DNA of 52,405 nt from Deltaproteobacteria bacterium (GTDB lineage: Bacteria; Myxococcota_A; UBA796; SXON01): the NCBI GenBank assembly GCA_014191855.1, contig BJHF01000042.1:1-52405 (forward strand), written 5' to 3'. The translations under genes were made by a program, and so were the position numbers. Below are positions 16,405 through 23,931 of this stretch, one piece after another. The stretch's first letter is position 1. Every line of letters starts with the position of its first letter. The notes below the pieces were generated by a model. It saw only the letters and a program-made list of their open reading frames with translations, was not told the DNA's origin and searched no databases.

Positions 16405-17654
16405 TCCTGCCATTCCTCGCGTGCTCGTCCACGACGATCCCCACCGACTCGGGCACGGCTCCCCTCCCCAGAGACACGGCGGCCGATCTGCTCCCCGCCG
16501 ACACCGCCGCTGAGCCGCCCAGGCCGGCCCCCACGGCCCCGGTTCTAATCGACGTCGGCTGCCCCTCGCCGATCCCGGACGAAGCCGCCATCCCTTGCGA
16601 CATCCGGCTCACCTGGCCGGATGGCACCGAAGAAGCCTCCGGCATTGCGGCCTTCTCCCAGCGAGGCCGCAGCTCGCTCGGCTTCCCCAAGCACCAGTAC
16701 AAGGTGGAGTTCATCAACACCGACGGCGTCTCGGCGCCCGTTTCCCTCTTTGGCCTCGGCCGCGAGAGCGACTGGGTGCTCAACGGCATGTGGATCGATC
16801 GCGCCATGATCCGCAACAAGCTGGCGTGGGACCTATTCAACGCCCTCGCCGCCCCCCCGGAGCACGCGCCCGAGTCGGTCTACGCGGAGGTCACGCTCGA
16901 TGGGGCCTACCTTGGGGTCTTCCTCCTCAACCAGACCATCGATCGCGATGCCTCGCGGCTCGACTTCGCCGCCGACGATGGCACCGGCGCTCGATTCATC
17001 GTAGCGGCCGACGAGTCGGGCATCGCGAGCACCGTCCAGTACGGCAGTTGGAAGGTGGAGTATCCGGGTGAGAGCGAGCAAACGCGCGCGGTGCTCGGAG
17101 GCATCACCGAGCACCTGGCAAGCTGGGAGGCCGAGATCGTGGCCGGCGGCGACCCGTTCACGGAGATGGACCTCGACAGCTTCGTGCGCTTCGTGCTCAT
17201 CGAAGAGTTCATGAAGAACAACGACGGCTACTACCTCAGCCATCGGGTGTGGCGCGGCGACGACGGCAAGCTGCGCATGGTGCCGTGGGACCTCGACCTC
17301 ACGCTCGGGCAGCCGAACTACAATGAGAACTGGCGCTCAGACCTGTGGATTGCCTACCGCCCGCTGATCGTCTCCGGCAGCGCCACCGCCACGTTCAAGG
17401 CGCGCTTCGTCGAGATGTGGACGGAGGCCCGCGCCGGCGCGCTCGCGACGGATGCGGTGCTCGCCCGCATCGCCGCGCAGCGGGCGACGATGGGGGACGC
17501 GGTGGACCGCAATTGGGCGACGTGGGACATCACAACGGTGGACTTTGGCGGCGAGCTTTACGCGGTCGCGAGCCCCGAGGAGGAATACGCCCGCGTGGAT
17601 ACCTGGGTGCGCGCACGGCTCGAGTGGATGGATGCGAGCGTTGCCGCCTACTGA
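16398..17654 (+). CDS. CotH-family kinase-like lipoprotein
   Basis: A 418-residue protein starting with GTG at 16398; it opens with a short lipoprotein signal (LILPFLACSS) and a Thr/Asp/Pro linker (DTAADLLPADTAAEPP). The CotH domain follows from about 85, with RGRSSLGFPKHQYKVEF, a WVLNGMWIDRAMIRNKLAWD segment split over the ATP-binding lobe, EEFMKNNDGYY and the MVPWDLDLTLG metal motif. Bacillus CotH phosphorylates spore-coat proteins, so this may be an exported protein kinase; the Asp residues of the metal motif are present. It overlaps the CobW gene by 7 bp. Confidence 0.82.
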   Translation: MLILPFLACSSTTIPTDSGTAPLPRDTAADLLPADTAAEPPRPAPTAPVLIDVGCPSPIPDEAAIPCDIRLTWPDGTEEASGIAAFSQRGRSSLGFPKHQYKVEFINTDGVSAPVSLFGLGRESDWVLNGMWIDRAMIRNKLAWDLFNALAAPPEHAPESVYAEVTLDGAYLGVFLLNQTIDRDASRLDFAADDGTGARFIVAADESGIASTVQYGSWKVEYPGESEQTRAVLGGITEHLASWEAEIVAGGDPFTEMDLDSFVRFVLIEEFMKNNDGYYLSHRVWRGDDGKLRMVPWDLDLTLGQPNYNENWRSDLWIAYRPLIVSGSATATFKARFVEMWTEARAGALATDAVLARIAAQRATMGDAVDRNWATWDITTVDFGGELYAVASPEEEYARVDTWVRARLEWMDASVAAY

Positions 17655-18165
17655 GCTGCTCCAGGCGTGGATCCTCGCCGGCGGTCTCTCCACGCGCTTC
17701 GGCTCGGACAAAGCGAGCTTCACCGTCGGCGGGGAGACACTGCTCGGCCGCACCGCGCGGGTGATTTCGGAGGCCGGCCTCGCGGTAACCGTCGTCGCTC
17801 GCGGCGAACGACCCGGGGGCCTCGCCACGCTCGTGGAGCCGGACGGGCCCCGCCACCCGCTGCACGGCGTTGCGACCGGCCTGGCCGTCGCCGCCGCGCT
17901 GGGGCATTCGCACGCGCTCTTCGTCCCCTGTGATCTTCCCACGCTCGAGGCCAAGAACGTGCGGTTCCTCCTCGCCGCCCACCACGCAGCAGGCCGCCCC
18001 GCCCACGCTTCCGCCGTGCGCCTGCTCTGCGTGCTCCCCGTCCACGCGGAGCCTCTGGCCCGACGCCTCGCGGCGGAAGGCGGCTCCGTGCGCAGGCTTC
18101 TGGATTCGGTCGACTCGGTCGTCGTGCCCGTCGGCGAGCTGGAGAACCTCAACCGTCCGGCGTGA
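17632..18165 (+). CDS. MobA-like molybdenum cofactor guanylyltransferase / NTP transferase
   Basis: A 177-residue nucleotidyltransferase with the signature LAGGLSTRFGSDKASF at the N terminus, the PCDLPTL metal motif, and a GPRHPLHGVATGL segment typical of MobA. MobA joins GMP to molybdopterin. No other molybdenum cofactor gene is in the window, so another NTP-transferase role remains possible. The start is ATG 17632, inside the end of the CotH gene; TTG 17641 is an alternative. Its 3' end overlaps the convergent histidine kinase by 17 bp. Confidence 0.82.
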   Translation: MRALPPTELLQAWILAGGLSTRFGSDKASFTVGGETLLGRTARVISEAGLAVTVVARGERPGGLATLVEPDGPRHPLHGVATGLAVAAALGHSHALFVPCDLPTLEAKNVRFLLAAHHAAGRPAHASAVRLLCVLPVHAEPLARRLAAEGGSVRRLLDSVDSVVVPVGELENLNRPA

Positions 18166-20260
18166 ACGGCAGTCGCACCAGAAACCGGGCACCGACGCCG
18201 GCTTCGCTGCGCACCTCGATCTCCCCGCGGTGCGCCTGCACGATGCGCTGGCTGATCGCGAGGCCCAGCCCAGTGCCATCGTGGCGCGTGGTGAAGAACG
18301 GGACGAAAAGTTTGTCCACATCCTCGGGAGCCACGCCCGCTCCGGTGTCCTCAACCGTGAATTCTAAGCCTTCTCCCTGCCTCGACCGTGGATCACCCAC
18401 CATCCCTCGCTGCGCACGGATCGTGAGCGTGCCCCCCTTGGGCATGGCCTGGATCGCGTTCTGCGCGAGGTTCAGCAGCACCTGACGCAGCTTCCCTTCG
18501 TCCGCTCGCAACACGGGCAATCCCGGAGCTACATCCTCCACGACCGTCACGCCGACCATCGCGGCCTGCGCGGCCACCGCACGCGCGGCCGCGCCAACGA
18601 GCTCGGCGGCGCTCACCTCCCCCACGTGCAGCCGCAGTTGGCGGGCGTAGTCGAGGAACTGGGCGACGATCCGACTCAACCGGTCCGTCTCATCGACGAT
18701 CACCCGCACCATCTCCATGTCGGGGCCGCTTCGCGAGCCCTCCAGGAACTGCGCCGCGCCCCGAATGCCGGCGAGCGGGTTCCGGATCTCATGCGCGAGT
18801 CCCGCCGCCATCGTGCCCAACGCAGTGAGTCGGTGCTCCTCTTTGAGCTGGTCGAAGCTGTGGATGTTCTCCACGGTGCCCGCGGCGCGAAGCCCCAGCC
18901 GCGCCAGCCGGGCAACCTCCTCCTCGGAGAATCCGTCGCTGTCAACCTCGTCGGCCAGGGCTAGCCACCCGAGCACCAGCTCGCCGCTGGTGAGGGGCAG
19001 CACAACGTCGGCGTTCATGTCCCGCATGAGCTGGAGCCGCCTCACAAGCACTTCCGCCCGCCGGGTGTCCCGCCGCCCCTGCCGCTCGAGGTCCACTCTC
19101 AGGTACGCCGGTTCTCCATCCAGAAAGCCCTCCACGAAGGGCTGACGCGCGACATGCAACAGCGCCGGATGGGCGCCCGACCCCCGCTCAGCGACCAGCC
19201 GGTACAGGCGCCGCTCCTCGTCCCACAGGTACAGCGCCGCAGCGGGAATTCGCCCGGAAGAAACAAACCGATCGAGGAGCGCCGCGGAGAGCGCCGGCAG
19301 CGAGATCGCGCGCGAGAGGCCTCGCTCGATGTCCACGATGGCGTCGGCCAGCACCTGCCCGCGAGGGTTCAGCACGCCGCCGAACCAACGCTCAAGCTGG
19401 TTGCGCAGGGGATCCCAGGCGAGCAGGAACAACGCGGAGCCGACGAACGCCTGGAACAGACCGTGCGTGGGGTAGGTGCCCAGCAGGGATACGGCGCTCA
19501 CGCCATCGAGCAAGACCAGGAACATCGCGGCGATCGACACGGCGGCCACACGCGCGAAGATCTCGGTCAAGTCGAGGAGCCGGTACAGCGACATCATCTG
19601 GTACAGGAAGTACAGAAGCGTCGTGGTGAGCAAGGCGCCGACGGGCGGAAGCACCCCTTGCACCAGGCCTTCCTGCGCCCAGAACGTGGAGGCCTCGGCG
19701 CTGGCCGGCGCGAACGCACGCGCCGCCGCCTCGAGCAGGGTGGAGCCCACGGCCGCGCTGGCGAGGCCGAGCAGGTAGCGCATGCGCGCGCGCTCCACCC
19801 GCTCCTTGCTCGCCTGATGGCGCTGCCAGAGTCGGAACAACGAGACGCCGAATCCGACGAACACCCAGCTACCGAGTAGAATATCGGCGACGCCCGCCTG
19901 ACCGAAGTGCCAGGGCGCGAACAGCTCCGCCACGATGTAGGCCACGGCCACCGGCGGGGCCAGGCCCCCGAGCCGCGCGAGCCGGGGATCACCCGGCGAC
20001 GCCTCCCGGCCGACGAAGAACTGGTCGATGAAGGCGAGGAGCGCATAGGGCAGAAACGTCGCCGCTACGCCGTTGATCAGCTTGCCCAGCACGAGCTGCG
20101 GCCACAGCAGGTTCAAGGTCCAGCCGAGCCACGTTACCGCCACGGTCATCCCGAGCACCGCGTACCGGCGCCGCACGGGATCCTGGCGATCCGCGAGGGG
20201 GGCCCGCACCGCGAGCGCGCCCGAGCCCACCGTGGCCATCGCGTAGAGGAGGACGATCAT
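18149..20260 (-). CDS. Orphan membrane sensor histidine kinase with GAF-like domain
   Basis: A 703-residue kinase. The N-terminal ~270 residues hold about seven to eight membrane helices. A GAF-like domain follows (about 320-465), then HisKA with the H-box LAHEIRNPLAG (His490) and HATPase with LNLAQNAIQAM, VEDTGAGV, FTTRHDGTGLGL. All catalytic boxes are intact. The arrangement resembles sensors that detect membrane or small-molecule signals through a polytopic domain. No response regulator lies in the window. The gene diverges from selA by 64 bp. Confidence 0.9.
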   Translation of the reverse strand: MIVLLYAMATVGSGALAVRAPLADRQDPVRRRYAVLGMTVAVTWLGWTLNLLWPQLVLGKLINGVAATFLPYALLAFIDQFFVGREASPGDPRLARLGGLAPPVAVAYIVAELFAPWHFGQAGVADILLGSWVFVGFGVSLFRLWQRHQASKERVERARMRYLLGLASAAVGSTLLEAAARAFAPASAEASTFWAQEGLVQGVLPPVGALLTTTLLYFLYQMMSLYRLLDLTEIFARVAAVSIAAMFLVLLDGVSAVSLLGTYPTHGLFQAFVGSALFLLAWDPLRNQLERWFGGVLNPRGQVLADAIVDIERGLSRAISLPALSAALLDRFVSSGRIPAAALYLWDEERRLYRLVAERGSGAHPALLHVARQPFVEGFLDGEPAYLRVDLERQGRRDTRRAEVLVRRLQLMRDMNADVVLPLTSGELVLGWLALADEVDSDGFSEEEVARLARLGLRAAGTVENIHSFDQLKEEHRLTALGTMAAGLAHEIRNPLAGIRGAAQFLEGSRSGPDMEMVRVIVDETDRLSRIVAQFLDYARQLRLHVGEVSAAELVGAAARAVAAQAAMVGVTVVEDVAPGLPVLRADEGKLRQVLLNLAQNAIQAMPKGGTLTIRAQRGMVGDPRSRQGEGLEFTVEDTGAGVAPEDVDKLFVPFFTTRHDGTGLGLAISQRIVQAHRGEIEVRSEAGVGARFLVRLPFTPDG

Positions 20261-20324
20261 CCTGCCGGAGGGCTATCCGCAGGCGCGGGCGGGCGCCGCC
20301 CTGCGGCGGCGATAGCTTCGCCCC

Positions 20325-21626
20325 ATGCAAACCCGTCGGCACCTCCCTGCCATCGGCACCCTGGTCACTGCCCTCGGTGATCTCCCTCGCCCCCTCGTGG
20401 TCTCGGAGGCCCGTGCCCTCGTAGAGTCGGTTCGCTCTGGCACAGCGTCCGCCCCTGCCGACTGGGCCGAGGCGGTGCGCGCACGCGTCAATACCCGCCT
20501 TGCCCCTGTCTTGCGGCCGGTCATCAACGCTACCGGTGTGGTGCTCCACACCAACCTCGGGCGGGCGCCGCTTGGCGATCGCGCGCAGCGGCGCCTCCAC
20601 GCGGTCGCGTCGGGCTGGTGCAACCTGGAGCTGCACCTCGAAACTGGCGAGCGCGGCGAACGGTTGACCGGCGTCGAGCAGCGGCTGCGATCCCTCGTGG
20701 GGGCGGAAGCGGCGTTGGCGGTCAATAACAACGCAGCGGCGGTGCTGCTGGTGCTCACGGCGCTCGCCGCGGGTCGCGAGGTGATCGTGTCGCGCGGGGA
20801 GCTGGTGGAGATCGGCGGGAGCTTCCGGGTGCCAGAGGTCATCGCGGCGGGCGGCGCGCGCCTGGTCGAGGTTGGCACGACGAACCGCACCCGCGTGCGC
20901 GACTTCGCCGGCGCGATCGGCACCCAAACTGGCGCCATTCTACGCGTACACCCTAGCAACTTCCGCGTCTCCGGCTTTACGGAGTCCCCCGATCGTGCGG
21001 CCCTTCGCGCCCTCGCCACGGCCGCCAACGTGCCGCTGATCGAGGATCTCGGCTCTGGGGCGCTTGCGGCGGGGCTGGGCGAGCCGACGGTGGCCGACGC
21101 GCTCGCGACCACCGATCTGGTCTGCTTCTCGGGGGACAAGCTCCTCGGGGGCCCCCAGGCCGGGCTCGTCGTCGGCCGCGCCGACCTCGTGCAGCGAGCC
21201 CGAAAGCACCCGCTCTACCGGGCATTACGCCTCGATCGGCTGGTGCTGGCGGCGCTGGAAGGCACGCTCATCGACTACGAAGCCGGCGCAGAGCCCCCTG
21301 CGGTCGCGATGCTGCGGCTCGACGCAGCCTCGCTGAGGCCCAGGGCCGAAGCGCTCGCATCGCGCCTTCAGGAGCTTGGGTGGGCGGCCACGGCGCTCGC
21401 GACGATCGGGCGCGCAGGCGGCGGCTCGCTCCCCGAGTTGGACCTGCCCGGGTGGGGCGTGGCGCTCACGGTCGAGGGCACCGACGCCTTCCTCACCCGG
21501 CTGCGGGTCGGCACACCCGCCGTGCTCGCCCGCGCCGCCGACGGGCAGGTCCTGCTCGATCTCCGCACGGTGCCCGCCGGCGAGGAGAACGCTCTCCTCG
21601 CCGCGTTGGCTGCGGCGCGCGCGTAG
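20325..21626 (+). CDS. selA: L-seryl-tRNA(Sec) selenium transferase (SelA)
   Basis: A 433-residue PLP enzyme that converts Ser-tRNA(Sec) to Sec-tRNA(Sec) using selenophosphate. Diagnostic segments are INATGVVLHTNLGRAPL, the YDLE-like NLELHLETGERG, the EVGTTNRT stretch and the PLP lysine Lys272 in FSGDKLLGGPQAG. The length is close to the family's (E. coli about 463). The start ATG has no Shine-Dalgarno; TAGCTT lies 6 bp upstream. selB, selC and selD are not in the window, and I see no selenoprotein here, though a TGA-Sec site would be hard to find by eye. Confidence 0.93.
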   Translation: MQTRRHLPAIGTLVTALGDLPRPLVVSEARALVESVRSGTASAPADWAEAVRARVNTRLAPVLRPVINATGVVLHTNLGRAPLGDRAQRRLHAVASGWCNLELHLETGERGERLTGVEQRLRSLVGAEAALAVNNNAAAVLLVLTALAAGREVIVSRGELVEIGGSFRVPEVIAAGGARLVEVGTTNRTRVRDFAGAIGTQTGAILRVHPSNFRVSGFTESPDRAALRALATAANVPLIEDLGSGALAAGLGEPTVADALATTDLVCFSGDKLLGGPQAGLVVGRADLVQRARKHPLYRALRLDRLVLAALEGTLIDYEAGAEPPAVAMLRLDAASLRPRAEALASRLQELGWAATALATIGRAGGGSLPELDLPGWGVALTVEGTDAFLTRLRVGTPAVLARAADGQVLLDLRTVPAGEENALLAALAAARA

Positions 21627-21647
21627 CCCGCGGGATACCTCGCCGCG

Positions 21648-22463
21648 ATGTCGACGGGTTTCTACGAGCTGTTGGGCGTGCTGCCAGAGGCCGACGTAGC
21701 CGCCATGCGCGCCGCCTATCAGGAGCAGGTCGCCCAGACGGTGCGCCGCCTTCGCGCCGCCGAGGCCCGGCAGCAGGACACGGCAACGCTCGAAGCCCGC
21801 CGCACGTCGCTTGCCGAAGCCTTTGCCGTGCTGAGCGATCCGGTTCGCCGCCGCCGCTACGACCGTTTCCGTGAGCTCGCCCAAACCGGTTTTCCCAGCG
21901 ATCTCGATGAGCTTTGGCGGGTGTCGGCGCCCTCGATGGTCGATCCGGCGGCGGCCGCCGCGCTGGATGTCGTACGTACGCTCACGTCGCTGAAGGTGGG
22001 AGAGCCGTTCGGCACGGTGGTGGTAGAGGAGGCGGCCCCCGAGGCCGAGTCCGAGCGCACCGTCCCCGCCTCGGGAACCGTCCCCGGCACGCCCGTGCTC
22101 GCGACGCACGACCCCGATCCGATCACGCCGCTGCCCAAGCGCCACCAGGCCGCGCTAGACCGCACGGTGCCGCCGGCCGAAATCGGGCGTTTGTTGGATG
22201 TATACGGCCCTACGGGTGCGTGGCTGCGCGCCGCTCGCGAGGCCCGCAAGCTGGATCTCGACGGGCTCAGCGCCTCCACCAAAGTGGCGCGCCGCTTCCT
22301 TGAGGCCATGGAAACAGAAACCTGGGGCTCACTGCCCGCCGCCACCTTCGTCCGCGGCTACCTCCGCGTGGTGCTCCGTACGCTTGAGCTCACGCCCATC
22401 GCGGAAGATGCGGAAGAGGCCGTTCAGGCCTATATGACGCGCTTTCACCGCGCCCGAGGCTGA
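21648..22463 (+). CDS. J-domain-like / RodZ-type HTH fusion protein
   Basis: A 271-residue protein. Residues 1-80 resemble a J domain (FYELLGV, then AYQEQVAQTVRRL and AFAVLSDPVRRRRYDRF), but the HPD tripeptide needed to stimulate DnaK is absent. A low-complexity Pro/Thr/Glu region follows (about 100-180). Residues about 190-265 match the RodZ/HTH_25 domain (WLRAAREARKLDLDGLSAST, then RFLEAME, FVRGYLR). There is no membrane segment. It may be a cytosolic adaptor or DNA-binding protein. It lies 21 bp after selA and 2 bp before rluD, so these three are probably one operon. Confidence 0.72.
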   Translation: MSTGFYELLGVLPEADVAAMRAAYQEQVAQTVRRLRAAEARQQDTATLEARRTSLAEAFAVLSDPVRRRRYDRFRELAQTGFPSDLDELWRVSAPSMVDPAAAAALDVVRTLTSLKVGEPFGTVVVEEAAPEAESERTVPASGTVPGTPVLATHDPDPITPLPKRHQAALDRTVPPAEIGRLLDVYGPTGAWLRAAREARKLDLDGLSASTKVARRFLEAMETETWGSLPAATFVRGYLRVVLRTLELTPIAEDAEEAVQAYMTRFHRARG

Positions 22464-22465
22464 GT

Positions 22466-23419
22466 ATGCCGGAGCTTCGCAGTTGGGTCGCCACGCACGG
22501 GGCCGACCGCATGGACCGCGCCCTGGTGGCAGCGTTTCCCGATCTCTCCCGCGCCCGCGTTCAGGCGTTGATCGCCGAAGGGCGGGTGCAGATCGAAGGT
22601 GAACCTGTCAAATCCTCCGATCGGCCGCGCTTCGGCGTCACCGTTACCGTGGAGGTTCCTGATGCCCTCCCCGCGGTGCCGATCGCGCAGGATCTCCCGT
22701 TGCCGATCCTCTACCAGGACGAGGACCTGCTGGTGGTGGTGAAGCCGGCGGGAATGGTCGTCCACCCCGCGCCGGGCCACCACGACGGCACGCTCGTGAA
22801 CGCCCTCCTCCATCACGCCACCGGCCTCTCTGGGATCGGCGGCGTTGCCCGCCCCGGAATCGTCCATCGGCTCGACGTGGGCACGAGCGGAGTGATGGTG
22901 GTCGCCAAACACGACACGGTGCACCGCGCCTTGACCGAGCAGTTCACGGTCCACAGCGTCGAACGCCGCTACTTCGCGGTGGTTCACCGTGTTCCCCTGG
23001 TGGATCGGGGTACGTTTCGAAGCGAGCTGGCGCGCGATCCCGATGATCGGCTCCGGATCGCGAGCGTGGAGCGGGGCGGCCGCCGCGCTGTCACCCACTG
23101 GGAGATGAAGGCGAAGGCCGACCGGATCGCGCTCGTCGAGTGCCGCCTCGAAACCGGCCGCACCCACCAGGTGCGCGTACACCTCAGCGAGGCTGGCCAC
23201 CCCATCGTGGGGGACCGCACCTACAACCGGCGTAATTGCATCCCCACCGCAAACCTGCGCGAGCGAGTGGAAGCGCTCGATCACCCGATGCTGCACGCAT
23301 GGCTGCTCGCCTTCGACCATCCGGGCACCGGTGAGCGTGTGCGCTTCGTGGCGCCACCACCGGAGGACTTCATTGCGCTCTGCGAAGCCGCGGGCTTGGT
23401 GATTCCGACGGTGGTTTGA
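22466..23419 (+). CDS. RluD-type 23S rRNA pseudouridine synthase
   Basis: A 317-residue pseudouridine synthase with an N-terminal S4 RNA-binding domain (about 15-70) and an RluA/RluD catalytic domain. Key motifs are VVVKPAGMVVHPAPGH, PGIVHRLDVGTSGVMVVAK with catalytic Asp137 in HRLD, and the LETGRTHQVRVHL segment. RluD modifies helix 69 of 23S rRNA; the RluA/C/D paralogues are not always separable by eye. ATG 22466 lies 2 bp after the previous stop. Confidence 0.93.
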   Translation: MPELRSWVATHGADRMDRALVAAFPDLSRARVQALIAEGRVQIEGEPVKSSDRPRFGVTVTVEVPDALPAVPIAQDLPLPILYQDEDLLVVVKPAGMVVHPAPGHHDGTLVNALLHHATGLSGIGGVARPGIVHRLDVGTSGVMVVAKHDTVHRALTEQFTVHSVERRYFAVVHRVPLVDRGTFRSELARDPDDRLRIASVERGGRRAVTHWEMKAKADRIALVECRLETGRTHQVRVHLSEAGHPIVGDRTYNRRNCIPTANLRERVEALDHPMLHAWLLAFDHPGTGERVRFVAPPPEDFIALCEAAGLVIPTVV

Positions 23420-23760
23420 GGAGCAGGGCGCACTGCGACAAGATCGCCGTGCAAGTCGCGGCGCCGTCGGGTCGGGATGCTCGGGGGACACTGCCACGAT
23501 TCAGGGCAACCGAAGCCGAAGAACGCAGATTGGTGTTGGGTCCTGCCGACGCGGGTCGAGGCGGCGCTCGCGGCGCAGCGCCACTCGGCCCCCTCGACCC
23601 GCATCGTCACCCGCCCCAGCAGCGCCCCGGACAGCATTCGGGCGCGGGCAGAAACAGGAGAAAGACCCCGCGAATCCCGTGGAGGCTTGCTGCGACGGCT
23701 AGGTTGGGTGACTCCGGGACCCGACGCCCGAAGCCCGAAGCCTGACCTCCGATCGCCGTC
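23420..23760. other. Non-coding stretch with strong inverted repeat
   Basis: I see no supported gene here; open frames on both strands look like chance high-GC frames without recognisable domains. It holds an 11-bp perfect inverted repeat (23551-23561 with 23592-23602, GCGGGTCGAGG and its complement) enclosing a 6-bp hairpin GGCGCT...AGCGCC (about 23562-23582), and a duplicated CCCGAAG near 23728-23741. It could be a decayed mobile element or an unrecognised structured RNA. Confidence 0.4.
23551..23602. repeat. Perfect 11-bp inverted repeat with nested hairpin
   Basis: Arms GCGGGTCGAGG (23551-23561) and CCTCGACCCGC (23592-23602) are perfect complements separated by 30 bp that contain a second stem GGCGCT/AGCGCC with loop CGCGGCGC. 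No T-run follows on either strand, so a simple terminator is unlikely. Confidence 0.55.
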
Positions 23761-23826
23761 CTCCCCCCGGCTCTTGCCGGGGGGAGGTGGCCGAAGGCCG
23801 GAGGGGGGCGGCCAGGGATTCCCCCC
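23755..23826. repeat. REP-like palindromic element
   Basis: The element has a perfect 11-bp stem CTCCCCCCGGC/GCCGGGGGGAG (23761-23771 and 23776-23786) with loop TCTT, then a small hairpin GGCC-GAA-GGCC (23789-23799), then a GGGGGG...CCCCCC pair (about 23801-23826). Similar CTCCCCCGGCTCTTGCCGGG elements are, from memory, scattered intergenic repeats in many high-GC proteobacteria. Its edge coincides with the point where the adjacent lipoprotein frame loses sense. The first stem could also stop transcription from rluD. Confidence 0.65.
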
Positions 23827-23919
23827 TTCCGCCACTTCTACAAGATCGAGGCCGGGAAGGTGCACAGCCGCGATGTCCGCGTCGGACACCAGCGTGCAGC
23901 CGACGACGAAAAAGAGCAT
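23821..23919 (-). pseudogene. Truncated lipoprotein gene (N-terminal remnant)
   Basis: An ATG 12 bp after the stop of the upstream lipoprotein gene opens MLFFVVGCTLVSDADIAAV, a credible lipoprotein signal with Cys8, and continues sensibly for about 33 residues. The frame then enters the REP-like element and becomes Pro/Arg-rich nonsense that runs antisense into rluD. I infer that the 3' part was replaced or lost at the repeat. It could alternatively be a short lipoprotein with a different true end. Confidence 0.5.
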
Positions 23920-23931
23920 CGAGACCTCAGC

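Noticed and set aside
17632..18165. Molybdenum cofactor biosynthesis cluster
   Set aside because: Only a MobA-like gene is present; no moa, moe or molybdoenzyme genes adjoin it.
20325..23419. A selenoprotein gene with in-frame TGA near selA
   Set aside because: I found no gene in the window that needs a TGA read-through to complete a known domain.
23416..23745. A plus-strand gene after rluD
   Set aside because: No ribosome site, Arg/Pro/Gly-rich composition, no domain, and it spans inverted repeats.
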